From contig JAFNGP010000065.1 of NCBI GenBank assembly GCA_017885175.1, positions 1 to 6,682 of the forward strand: 6,682 nucleotides of DNA. The letters run 5' to 3'. Shown here in pieces: positions 1 through 6,646 of this stretch (the stretch's first letter is position 1; the number at the start of each line of letters is the position of its first letter). A model generated the notes under the pieces. That model saw only the letters and a program-made list of their open reading frames with translations, did no database searches and was not told where the DNA came from. This DNA comes from a bacterium. GTDB taxonomy: Bacteria > Krumholzibacteriota > Krumholzibacteriia > Krumholzibacteriales > Krumholzibacteriaceae. The translations under genes were made by a program, and so were the position numbers.

Positions 1-441
1 CACCCCGAGGTGATCCTCGCGGGGCGCCGCATCAACGACAACATGGGGATCTTCATCGCGAACAAGGTCGTCAAGCTCATGATCAACAAGGGGCAGAAGG
101 TGCAGGGCGCGCGGGTCCTCGTCCTCGGGATCACCTTCAAGGAGAACTGCACCGACATCCGCAACTCGCGCGTCGTCGACATCGTGAAGGAGCTCGTCGA
201 TTACGGCTGCACGGTCGACGTGTATGACCCTTGGGCCGGGAGCGACGACGTGAAGCACGAGTACGGCTTTCCGCTCGTCGGGGAGGACGTTCTCCGGGCC
301 GGCGGCTACGACGCGGTCGTTCTCGCCGTCGCGCACGAGAAGTTCAAGTCGCTCGACGTCGCCGGTTTCAAGAGCGAGCACGGCGTCATCTACGACGTGA
401 AATCCTTCCTCGATTTGAAAATCGTGGACGGAAGGCTCTAG
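1..441 (+). CDS. Nucleotide-sugar dehydrogenase, WbpA/TviB (VipA) type, C-terminal part
   Basis: This is the last 146 residues of a UDP-sugar 6-dehydrogenase; the open frame runs off the left edge, so the start, the Rossmann NAD domain and the catalytic cysteine are not visible. The family oxidises UDP-GlcNAc or UDP-GalNAc with two NAD+ to the uronic acid in the cytoplasm, feeding O-antigen, capsule or exopolysaccharide synthesis. Visible signatures are 'GRRINDNMG' near the start of the fragment and 'GITFKENCTDIRNSRVVDI' followed by 'VDVYDPWA', the hallmark of the C-terminal UDP-binding domain in the WbpA/TviB branch rather than in plain UDP-glucose dehydrogenases (Ugd). Full-length members are about 420-430 residues, so roughly two thirds is missing. 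mtgA follows after 22 bp on the same strand. Codon use is strongly biased to C/G third positions. The exact substrate (GlcNAc or GalNAc) cannot be told from this part. Confidence 0.93.
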   Translation, partial: HPEVILAGRRINDNMGIFIANKVVKLMINKGQKVQGARVLVLGITFKENCTDIRNSRVVDIVKELVDYGCTVDVYDPWAGSDDVKHEYGFPLVGEDVLRAGGYDAVVLAVAHEKFKSLDVAGFKSEHGVIYDVKSFLDLKIVDGRL

Positions 442-463
442 TCGGGGCGTATCGGACGAATCG

Positions 464-1150
464 ATGAAGAAGATCCTCCGCGTCATAGGCACGCTCATCC
501 TGTGGTTCCTGGGGCTGAGTGTCGCATTGGCCCTGCTGTACCGTTTTGTGCCGGTACCCTGCACCATCCTGATGCTCCAGCGGTGCGTCGAACAAAAGAT
601 GGACGGGCGCCCCATGAAGCTCGACAGGAGATGGGTGCCTATCGAACGGATGTCGCGGAATCTGCCCCGGGCGGTGGCGACGGCAGAAGACCAGAAATTC
701 GAAGAGCACGTGGGGTTCGATTTCGAGGCGATCGAGAAAGCGGCGAAGTACAACGAGCGTCACCATGGCAGAAAAGTAAAAGGCGCATCCACCATCAGTC
801 AGCAGTGCGCCAAGAACGTCTTCCTCTGGCCCTCGAGAAGCTGGGCGCGCAAAGGGCTCGAGGTGTACTTCACCTTCCTCATCGAAATGTGCTGGAGCAA
901 GGAACGCATCATGGAAGTTTACCTCAACGTGATCGAGATGGGGCCGGGCGTGTACGGCGCCGAGGCCGCCTCCCGATACTACTTCCACAAGCCGGCGGCG
1001 CGGCTCACGCGGGAAGAGGCGGCGCGCATCGCGGCCGTTCTGCCCAACCCGCGGAGATGGTCGGCAAGCAGGCCAACCCCCTATATTCTCCGCAGGACCG
1101 ATTGGATACTGAGTCACATGCATGACGTCGAGCTGAAAGACCTCCGGTGA
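464..1150 (+). CDS. mtgA: Monofunctional biosynthetic peptidoglycan transglycosylase
   Basis: This 228-residue GT51 glycosyltransferase polymerises lipid II into glycan strands at the periplasmic face of the inner membrane. Residues about 4-28 form one N-terminal membrane anchor. The GT51 motifs follow in order: 'EDQKFEEHVGFD' (residues 75-86, first catalytic Glu expected at E75); 'KGASTISQQCAKNVFLW' (106-122, with the donor-site Lys likely K117); 'RKGLE' (129-133, second catalytic Glu expected at E133); 'ERIMEVYLNVIEMGPGVYGAEAAS' spanning about 147-170; and 'LPNPRRW' (203-209 region). There is no transpeptidase domain, and the length fits MtgA (about 230-240 residues) rather than a class A PBP. 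The ATG start is chosen because the short basic stretch and anchor follow directly; the ribosome binding site is weak. It lies 22 bp after the dehydrogenase, so co-transcription is likely, and it converges on the HD-GYP gene. Confidence 0.95.
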   Translation: MKKILRVIGTLILWFLGLSVALALLYRFVPVPCTILMLQRCVEQKMDGRPMKLDRRWVPIERMSRNLPRAVATAEDQKFEEHVGFDFEAIEKAAKYNERHHGRKVKGASTISQQCAKNVFLWPSRSWARKGLEVYFTFLIEMCWSKERIMEVYLNVIEMGPGVYGAEAASRYYFHKPAARLTREEAARIAAVLPNPRRWSASRPTPYILRRTDWILSHMHDVELKDLR

Positions 1151-1211
1151 TCCCAACCTCAAGGCTTTAACAGACGGCAGCTCCATCCGAAGTCATCCCG
1201 CAGTCCGTTTC

Positions 1212-1241
1212 GATCTTCGCGGCCCGCTCGCCGCGCGGATC
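1212..1241. terminator. GC-rich stem-loop between convergent genes, possible bidirectional terminator
   Basis: CGCGGC (1218-1223) pairs with GCCGCG (1230-1235) across a 6-nt loop. After one mismatch and one G-T pair the stem extends with GATC (1212-1215) against GATC (1238-1241). It lies in the 89-bp gap between the mtgA stop and the HD-GYP stop codon, which it slightly overlaps. No clear T-run follows on either strand, so intrinsic termination is only a possibility. Confidence 0.3.
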
Positions 1242-2742
1242 ACTTCATGATGAAGAGATTTGCTTTTTGGGCTTCGTAATGCCTGTCGTGCACCGATTCA
1301 ACGATCGTGCGTCGATACGTCGACCCGCCGCCCGCGAGCTCGGCCACGTCGACCTTATCGCCTGGAAGGCCGTCCTCGCGCAAGAGAGCGACAACGGGCC
1401 GGTGCATGAGGCGAGAGTGTTCGTTCTGGCGCGTTACTACGGCGTGCTCGCCGGTGTCAAGCTTGACCACCGTTCCAACGGGGTAGACGCCCATCGTCCT
1501 GATGAATACTTTCGCGACCAGCGGATCGAACATCTCTCCGCTCTTGCGGGCGATCAAACGCAAGGCGCGGTCAGGCGTCAACGTTTGTTGCCGGTACACC
1601 CGCGGAGTGGTCATGGCGTCGAATATATCGGCGATGGTGATAATGTGGTTGAACGGGTGCAGCTCCCACGGCGTCGGTTTGACGGGGTATCCCTTGCCGT
1701 TATACAGCAGATGGTGTTGGAGGGAGACGAACAGGGAATCGGCGATCGTCCGCAGCGACCGGGTCCGCGACAATTCCAGGACGCCGAGCATCGGGTGTCG
1801 TTCCATCAGCTGCCATTCTTCGGCCGTCAGCGAATCGGGTTTATTCAGGATCGTCTGGGGGATTTGCGTTTTGCCGACGTCGTGAAGCAGCGCCGCAATG
1901 CCGATCTGCGCGGTGTCGCTCTTGTGCAACCCCATCCGGTCGGCTATCAGCATCGACAGGACGCTGACGTTCACGGAGTGCGAAAAGGTGTATTCGTCAT
2001 AATCCTTGATGCTCGCGAGCCCCACGAGAATGGATTCGTCGGTGCGGATGATATCGGCTATCTGCTGCGTGATCCTGCTCGCCTTGTGCAGCTGGATCGG
2101 ACGCCGCTGCTCCATCGCCAGCATGACCTCGCCCATGAACATGATCGCCCTCGACATAACCCGATTGCTTTCCTCCCGAACCTCCTGCTTGTTCACCTTG
2201 GCGTCCCGGAGGTACTTCGCCCGCTCGATCCATTCGGAGAGCCTGATGCCGGCGACACCGGCATCGGAGAGCTTCCGGGTCAGCTCGCCGAAAACGTCTA
2301 CCTCGGACGGCTCCGAAAAGAAGATCTGCAGGAACGAGCCGAGCTCCGCGACGGTGACCTCCGGCGAGAAGTCGATCTCCTCCACCTTTCTTTTTTTCAT
2401 CTCGTTGATGAGATAGAGCACCGGCCCCATGCTCTGAGCGTCGACCACGATTCTCGCGTCGTTGATCGACAGCAGATCCGTCGAGACCGCCACGGTCACG
2501 CGGCCCTCGGTTTCGCCGAGCTCGCGCAGCGTTTTCTGGAGCCTGGACAGCGCCACCTCTACGGCGTGATTGGTCAAGTCGTGAATATGTACCGTCTTGC
2601 CGGCGCTAAAGAGGTAGTGCACGAAAAGCGGGCCCAGGCGATTGACAAGGTCGTCCCGCCCCGTCGCGCAAGCGGTCTCCGCAGGAGCGCCGCTCGCGGC
2701 AGCGAGAGCGCAATCGTCGGGATCTGTTCGGCGATCAATCAT
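1240..2742 (-). CDS. HD-GYP domain protein with conserved N-terminal domain (putative c-di-GMP phosphodiesterase)
   Basis: This is a 500-residue cytoplasmic protein without membrane segments. Residues about 32-145 form an N-terminal domain ('GKTVHIHDLTNHAVE...', 'KVEEIDFSPEVTVAEL') that resembles the one in the adjacent upstream gene. A helical linker of about 150-235 follows. The HD-GYP domain covers about 236-415: H255, the H287-D288 pair in 'LLHDVGK' with K291, H316, H343-H344, the GYP triplet at 351-353, D372/D375, and R381/R384 where the family binds phosphate. HD-GYP enzymes hydrolyse cyclic di-GMP, but the signature loop is degenerate: HHExxDGxGYP reads HHLLYNGKGYP. Residues about 416-500 form a likely beta-rich tail starting 'GVYPVGTVV'. 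The start is placed at the ATG at 2742, which overlaps the upstream stop by 8 bases and has a G-rich ribosome binding site; an in-frame ATG at 2802 would add 20 residues that look like out-of-frame sequence. Activity is inferred, not certain. Confidence 0.9.
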   Translation of the reverse strand: MIDRRTDPDDCALAAASGAPAETACATGRDDLVNRLGPLFVHYLFSAGKTVHIHDLTNHAVEVALSRLQKTLRELGETEGRVTVAVSTDLLSINDARIVVDAQSMGPVLYLINEMKKRKVEEIDFSPEVTVAELGSFLQIFFSEPSEVDVFGELTRKLSDAGVAGIRLSEWIERAKYLRDAKVNKQEVREESNRVMSRAIMFMGEVMLAMEQRRPIQLHKASRITQQIADIIRTDESILVGLASIKDYDEYTFSHSVNVSVLSMLIADRMGLHKSDTAQIGIAALLHDVGKTQIPQTILNKPDSLTAEEWQLMERHPMLGVLELSRTRSLRTIADSLFVSLQHHLLYNGKGYPVKPTPWELHPFNHIITIADIFDAMTTPRVYRQQTLTPDRALRLIARKSGEMFDPLVAKVFIRTMGVYPVGTVVKLDTGEHAVVTRQNEHSRLMHRPVVALLREDGLPGDKVDVAELAGGGSTYRRTIVESVHDRHYEAQKANLFIMK

Positions 2743-4603
2743 CGTTTCCCCCGCCGGCCGCGGCCGGAGCCGCTTCAGGACGGCTCGCTTCCCCGTGCTC
2801 ATCCTGCTGACTCAACGCGTGCTGCGCCTTGCTGCCGACGAGGCGGTCCCCGTCGCCGGCGAGCTTGTTCAGCATCTTGCGGGACTCCTGTCCCGGAATG
2901 AATCTCAGCGCCGCGATGGCGAGCAGTTTGTTCTGCCTGGCACGTCTGCCGCCCATCGGGAACAATCCGCGAGAGGCCGCCATGCGTTGAAGCCGCGCCA
3001 GGATGCCTGCGCCCGCCAGTTTTCCGGCCGTGCGGAACAGGCGTTCCATCTCCTCCAGGCTCTTTGCCGCGGGATCTTCCTCGAAGCACATCGAAGTCAC
3101 TCGGGCGACGATCGACGGGCTTCTCAGCTCCTCGACCGCGGCGAGCGAGCCGATACGAACATCCCTGTCGCCGTCGACGAGCAGCCCGCACAGCAGCTGC
3201 GCCGCTTCATCGGTTCCGATCTGCGCCAGGTACTCGGCCGCGCTGACGCGCACCCGGGGATCCGGTGAAGTCAGGAATCTCTCGATGACGGCGGGGACCT
3301 CGCCGGCGGCGCATCGCCGCAGCAGATAGATCGCGTCCTGCGCTTCGAGTGGATTGTCCGGCTTGAGGTCCTCGATAATCGGCATGATATAGTCGTGGGC
3401 GATCGCGAACAGGGCTTCGCGCGCCTCCGCGTGGATCGAGGAATCGTTCGAGGACGCCAGGATCTCGCGGAGGGCGGGGACGGCATTGTTGCCGACCGAC
3501 CGGAAATACTCCATGATCTCATGCACATCCTTGCGCGACCGGCCGACCTTTTTCCCCAGCTCGAGGAGAAATGAGGTGCTGGTCAGCTCATGTTTGATTC
3601 GCTGCGGCAGCGATTCAAACCCGGCTTCCGGCTCGCCGCGTTCGGCGATCGTTTTCTGAATTTCGAGCAGATCGACGAGCGTCGGGATGTCCGCTTCCTC
3701 GGCGATGGAGCGGACCAGACGGTCGATTATCTCGAGCACGTCGCGAACCACCGGCGCAGGGTTGTTCGTCCGGGTGAAGTCGAGCATCGTGCTCAGAAGC
3801 CACAGCAGCTTGTTCCTGTCTTTGAGGGCGGCGAAACCCTGCCGCCAGGGCGCCGTTTCCTCGGTGCGCGCCGTGAAAAGGGATTCCAGCAGATGCTGAA
3901 GATGCCGCTCCCTATCTGATGCGTTTGCGCCGGGATTGTCGCGCTCGACGATGGCGCCGAGGTGTTTCCCGAGCGATTCGGGCGAACGGGCGGTCAGCGC
4001 TGAATTGCCCCGGCCGCTGCGATCGTCCATCAGGTTCGGATGATCGTTGGCGCGCAGCCGCTGTTCCCCTGATTCGCCTCCCGACCCGCGGCCTTCGCCC
4101 GGCGTCCTGTCGGCGCATTCGTCGAAGACGCGATAGGATATGTTCGCGAACTCCGACTGCCACAGCCTGCTCACGATGTCGCATTGGGGCGACGAGCGAG
4201 AGAGCTCGTTCTTGATCAGATCGACAAACTGCTCCAGCTCATCCGGCTTCACCGACGCCTGGAACGCGATCTCGCCGACGCCGTCCTTGTAGAGCAGGAA
4301 GGCGAGACTCTCTTTGCTTTCCCTGTTGTCGTAGACGGTCTCGCCGCGCCACTTGATCTGATACTGCTCGATGGTCAGCAGCAGTGCCTTTTCGTCCTGG
4401 AAAAAACCCGACAGCGCCCGATGGAAGGCTTCCCCGAACTTGCCCACGATGGGGTTGTTGCCGGCGTAAATCGTTTTCGCGTTGAGGAGTTTCGACAGCG
4501 AGGCAAAGACCGCGCGCACCTTCTCGATGCGGCGAGGATCGGTTTCGGTCGCCTCGCTCTCGCGGGCCGGACCCGGGGCAGGATGAGTCTTCACGCTGTT
4601 CAT
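2735..4603 (-). CDS. HEAT-repeat-like protein with the same N-terminal domain as the HD-GYP partner
   Basis: This is a predicted 622-residue soluble protein of unknown specific function. Residues about 27-133 form an N-terminal domain ('NAKTIYAGNNPIVGKF', 'VGEIAFQASVKPDELEQF') similar to that of the HD-GYP protein encoded next. Residues about 162-232 are rich in Gly, Ser, Arg, Asp and Asn and look disordered. Residues about 233-345 are helical. From about 360 to 600 there are HEAT-like units, clearest at 436-495 ('VPAVIERFLTSPDPRVRVSAAEYLAQIG', then 'GLLVDGDRDVRIGSLAAVEEL') and 557-598. The tail (about 600-622) is Ala/Gly/Pro-rich and acidic. HEAT solenoids usually serve as protein-binding scaffolds. 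The ATG at 4603 is preferred: GGAG lies 10 nt upstream, and the 20 extra residues from the ATG at 4663 are unlike a normal N-terminus (three Cys) and would cover a palindrome and sit on the likely promoter. It forms an operon with the HD-GYP gene. The HEAT call rests on pattern only. Confidence 0.85.
   Translation of the reverse strand: MNSVKTHPAPGPARESEATETDPRRIEKVRAVFASLSKLLNAKTIYAGNNPIVGKFGEAFHRALSGFFQDEKALLLTIEQYQIKWRGETVYDNRESKESLAFLLYKDGVGEIAFQASVKPDELEQFVDLIKNELSRSSPQCDIVSRLWQSEFANISYRVFDECADRTPGEGRGSGGESGEQRLRANDHPNLMDDRSGRGNSALTARSPESLGKHLGAIVERDNPGANASDRERHLQHLLESLFTARTEETAPWRQGFAALKDRNKLLWLLSTMLDFTRTNNPAPVVRDVLEIIDRLVRSIAEEADIPTLVDLLEIQKTIAERGEPEAGFESLPQRIKHELTSTSFLLELGKKVGRSRKDVHEIMEYFRSVGNNAVPALREILASSNDSSIHAEAREALFAIAHDYIMPIIEDLKPDNPLEAQDAIYLLRRCAAGEVPAVIERFLTSPDPRVRVSAAEYLAQIGTDEAAQLLCGLLVDGDRDVRIGSLAAVEELRSPSIVARVTSMCFEEDPAAKSLEEMERLFRTAGKLAGAGILARLQRMAASRGLFPMGGRRARQNKLLAIAALRFIPGQESRKMLNKLAGDGDRLVGSKAQHALSQQDEHGEASRPEAAPAAAGGGNDD
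2747..2752 (-). promoter_or_regulatory. Ribosome binding site deciding the HD-GYP start
   Basis: On the minus strand GGGGGA is followed after 4 nt (AACG-spaced) by ATGATTGA, in which the HD-GYP ATG (2742-2740) overlaps the TGA of the upstream gene (2737-2735). The site lies inside the last codons of the HEAT gene, as expected for translational coupling. It is G-rich rather than a textbook GGAGG. Confidence 0.5.
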
Positions 4604-4613
4604 GAGAATTGGG

Positions 4614-4617
4614 CTCC
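4614..4617 (-). promoter_or_regulatory. Ribosome binding site supporting the HEAT-gene start at 4603
   Basis: GGAG on the minus strand stands 10 nt before the ATG at 4603-4601, a slightly long but workable spacing. The other in-frame ATGs at 4630 and 4663 have no comparable site in front of them. Confidence 0.45.
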
Positions 4618-4631
4618 ATGCATCATGCATG
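4617..4631. promoter_or_regulatory. 15-bp perfect palindrome in the HEAT-gene leader
   Basis: CATGCAT, one central base, then ATGCATG form 7-bp arms around position 4624. As DNA it could be an operator for a dimeric regulator. As RNA on the minus strand it can fold into a 6-bp stem with a 3-nt loop that directly abuts the GGAG ribosome binding site. Function is not shown; a chance palindrome of this size is possible. Confidence 0.35.
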
Positions 4632-4667
4632 CCAGCGCAGAAGCAGCGGGAGCAAAGGCGCATCGAT

Positions 4668-4683
4668 CGTTAATTCGTTAATT
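4668..4683. repeat. Tandem 8-bp repeat CGTTAATT x2
   Basis: Two exact head-to-tail copies of CGTTAATT occupy 4668-4675 and 4676-4683, at the edge of the AT-rich tract that probably contains the leftward promoter. If minus-strand TATAAA (4687-4682) is the -10, the repeats lie around the transcription start, where a bound repressor could act. Two short copies may also be chance in AT-rich sequence. Confidence 0.4.
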
Positions 4684-4824
4684 TATAATATGTTACTCTT
4701 GCGATCCCTTGCCGCGCAGTCCCGGCCGCGGGCGCTTCGCCGGAGATCATCTTGCCAACAACAAGTCACCGCGCGTGTTGCGTCTGCAGGATGGGCGCCG
4801 GGAAGAGCCGGACGCGCCCGGATG

Positions 4825-4853
4825 TTGACATGGAATCGAATCTCCCATACTAT
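4825..4853 (+). promoter_or_regulatory. Sigma70-type promoter for the glycosyltransferase gene
   Basis: A perfect -35 TTGACA (4825-4830) is separated by exactly 17 bp from TACTAT (4848-4853), a good -10 hexamer. Transcription would begin near 4860, giving a leader of about 70 nt before the ATG at 4931. It points right and no other gene lies between it and that start. Confidence 0.7.
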
Positions 4854-4930
4854 ACGAGCCGCGGGCTGGATGGACGAGGTGCGATAAGCATAGACCGGTT
4901 CCCGAGCCAGCCGCGTTGTGGTCGTATCCG

Positions 4931-6637
4931 ATGAAGAATCGCAATCCAAGGTTCATCAACAGCAACACCCTCATCCTCTGTATAAGCGGCGTAGTCCTAT
5001 TGGCATTGCTGGCCGCTCGTCAACGTTTGCACCCGGCGCTGAGCGTGATGGATTATTACGGCTATTCCGAGCTGGCCAGGAATATCTTTCAGAAGCTCGA
5101 TTTCACCGTTCGTTGGGAACTGGACGCCCCGTTCCTGTACCCGCCCCTTTTCCCGATATTCGCGCACCTGATGACCTTCTTGACCGGGGACTTCGTTCGA
5201 TCGATCCAGTACATCAACATTTTCAGCGCGAGCTTTTGTCTTATTCCCTTGTTCTTGTTGGTCAGAAACATATTGAATACCTGGGTCGCCGTTCTGTCCG
5301 TCGTATTCAGTGTATGCTATTTCGGTCTCAAGCCCTGCTATGACCTGAGATCGGATCAATTCTTCTGTCTTCTCGCGATTACGATATGCTGGTATCTATG
5401 GACGATTTTGCATGACAAAAACCAACGCTGGTGGAAGTACGTCATCGCCGGCGTCCTGATGAGCCTTGCCTATCTGGCGAAGTTCTCGGGCCTGCTGTTC
5501 TGTTTTGCGGGCGCCGCGTCGATCCTCTGGTATTTCTCCCGGCGCGGAAACGGCGGGAGAGAAGCCGTTCGAAAGGCGGCATTCCTTTTCCTGGGAGCGG
5601 CCCCGCTCCTCGTCGGCTACCATCTTCTCGCGCTCGACGGCTCGAGACATTCCGCCGTTCTCTCCATTTCGTCATACGTGTTCTTCGATGCCAACGCCCT
5701 TTATGAAGGGGGATGGGAGCTCAGAGAAAAGAGAATGCGCGAGCTGGATCCCGCGGGAACGGAATTCGGCTACGTATCTTTCTTGAAGAAGAACAGCCCG
5801 ATGGGTTTCGCCGTGAAGCACCCGGCCTTTGTCTTTCACAAGTACCTGTGGGGACTCAAGAGGGTCGCCAAGCTTATGGCGGCGCGGGTATTTCCCCCGA
5901 TGAACGTCAGGAGCGACGGTTTCGTTTTCGGCCTTCAACTCGTCTTCATGCTTCTTCTCGTCGTCGGCGCGTTTCGTTGTCGCTCCAGTCCCGGGATCAT
6001 GCATATTCTCCTCTTCGCTTCGGTCATCGTATCATTTCCGTTCTTCCACGTCTTTGACGAGCGGTACATCATGCCTTTTGTGCCGTTCTATTTCGTCGTC
6101 GTGCTCGCCGGGGTCGATGCCGTCTATCGCTCGACCGGCCGCTGGATGAGACCGCGGTCGCTGCACAAAGCTCTCGGAGTCGCCTTCTTTGTCCTTCTCT
6201 CCTGCGTGTACCTTCTGAGCGGCTATCGCGTGGCGCGTCGCGATTACGCGGCGTCGAAAACAAAAGGGCAATACGAGGAATTTCTGGAGACGGCGTCGTG
6301 GATCAGGAACGATGCCCGGGACTCCGCGAAGCGGATCAAGATCATGTCGCGGTACACCGCCATTTCCTATTTGACCGATTCGGCATTCATCATCCTCCCG
6401 TACACGCTGGATTGGAATACGATCATCCATTTCGCCCTTTCGAGAGACGTCGATTACATCGTGATCGACAGGGCATATCTCATGAAGAACAGACCGGATC
6501 AGTGGAGGTACTTCGGAAGCGCGGAAGTGCCGCGCGATCACGTTCAGATGATGGCCGAGTCCAGGATAAACGACAACGTGATCTGGATAGTGAAGCTCTC
6601 GGGCCGGGCGGGCCCGTCGGTAGAGAGCGGGAGCTGA
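4931..6637 (+). CDS. GT39/ArnT-like membrane glycosyltransferase (GT-C fold)
   Basis: This 568-residue inner-membrane protein has about ten or more hydrophobic segments (near 12-28, 73-86, 95-112, 115-131, 143-160, 169-200, 214-234, 333-347, 356-372, 382-397, 413-431) and a soluble C-terminal domain from about 432. GT39/ArnT/PMT-like enzymes move a sugar from a polyprenyl-phosphate donor to lipid A, polysaccharide or protein on the periplasmic side. Family signs are an acidic residue in the first external loop ('MDYYGYSELARNIF', D41 as likely catalytic Asp), 'YPPLFP' (70-75), 'YLAKFSGL' (181-188), and 'DERYIMPFVPF' (376-386). The C-terminal 'SRYTAISYL' and 'VDYIVIDRAYL' fit the small domain of this family. 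The ATG at 4931 is chosen because a short basic stretch precedes the first helix; a TTG at 4916 would add five residues, and neither has a clear ribosome binding site. Base composition seems less extreme than in the dehydrogenase gene. Donor and acceptor are unknown. Confidence 0.88.
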   Translation: MKNRNPRFINSNTLILCISGVVLLALLAARQRLHPALSVMDYYGYSELARNIFQKLDFTVRWELDAPFLYPPLFPIFAHLMTFLTGDFVRSIQYINIFSASFCLIPLFLLVRNILNTWVAVLSVVFSVCYFGLKPCYDLRSDQFFCLLAITICWYLWTILHDKNQRWWKYVIAGVLMSLAYLAKFSGLLFCFAGAASILWYFSRRGNGGREAVRKAAFLFLGAAPLLVGYHLLALDGSRHSAVLSISSYVFFDANALYEGGWELREKRMRELDPAGTEFGYVSFLKKNSPMGFAVKHPAFVFHKYLWGLKRVAKLMAARVFPPMNVRSDGFVFGLQLVFMLLLVVGAFRCRSSPGIMHILLFASVIVSFPFFHVFDERYIMPFVPFYFVVVLAGVDAVYRSTGRWMRPRSLHKALGVAFFVLLSCVYLLSGYRVARRDYAASKTKGQYEEFLETASWIRNDARDSAKRIKIMSRYTAISYLTDSAFIILPYTLDWNTIIHFALSRDVDYIVIDRAYLMKNRPDQWRYFGSAEVPRDHVQMMAESRINDNVIWIVKLSGRAGPSVESGS

Positions 6638-6646
6638 CGGGCGTAG

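Larger units (their letters stand above)
4604..4930. other. Divergent intergenic region between the HEAT/HD-GYP operon and the glycosyltransferase gene
   Basis: About 327 bases lie between the two chosen start codons. No convincing gene is seen: the short open frames here lack recognisable protein patterns. The region holds an AT-rich stretch around 4668-4700 that contrasts with the GC-rich surroundings, a tandem 8-bp repeat, a palindrome next to the HEAT gene's ribosome binding site, and a rightward sigma70-type promoter. In the AT-rich stretch TATTAT (4690-4685) and TATAAA (4687-4682) on the minus strand are possible -10 elements for the HEAT gene, but no good -35 hexamer stands upstream. 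A plus-strand TATAAT at 4684-4689 likewise lacks a -35. Confidence 0.6.

Noticed and set aside
386..1186. A 266-codon open frame on the minus strand opposite mtgA
   Set aside because: The plus strand has all GT51 motifs in order; the antisense translation has no recognisable pattern.
1243..1267. CTTCAT/ATGAAG inverted repeat followed by a short T-run as an intrinsic terminator for mtgA
   Set aside because: The stem would be only five AT-containing pairs with a 3-nt loop, the T-run is 8 or more bases away, and it lies within the HD-GYP coding end.
2391..2397. Run of seven A (minus strand) in the HD-GYP gene, a possible slippage or frameshift site
   Set aside because: The frame is intact through it (M-K-K-R-K), and the codon phase does not match the X_XXY_YYZ slippery pattern.
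1267..2901. A 544-codon open frame on the plus strand opposite the HD-GYP gene
   Set aside because: It is antisense to a gene with a full set of HD-GYP residues, its translation shows no domain pattern, and it is rich in Arg/His/Asp as expected from the complement of a GC-rich gene.
4184..4681. A 165-codon plus-strand open frame opposite the N-terminal part of the HEAT gene
   Set aside because: The minus-strand frame shows similarity to the neighbouring protein's N-terminal domain, so this is the shadow frame.
4609..4949. Short open frames on both strands in the divergent intergenic region
   Set aside because: They have no convincing ribosome binding site and low-complexity Arg/Ser/Ala-rich translations, and they overlap promoter-like elements.
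6600..6616. CGGGCC/GGCCCG hairpin near the end of the glycosyltransferase gene as a terminator
   Set aside because: It lies inside the last codons, has no T-run after it, and is followed by a strong ribosome binding site for a next gene; it is likely a by-product of GC-rich codons.
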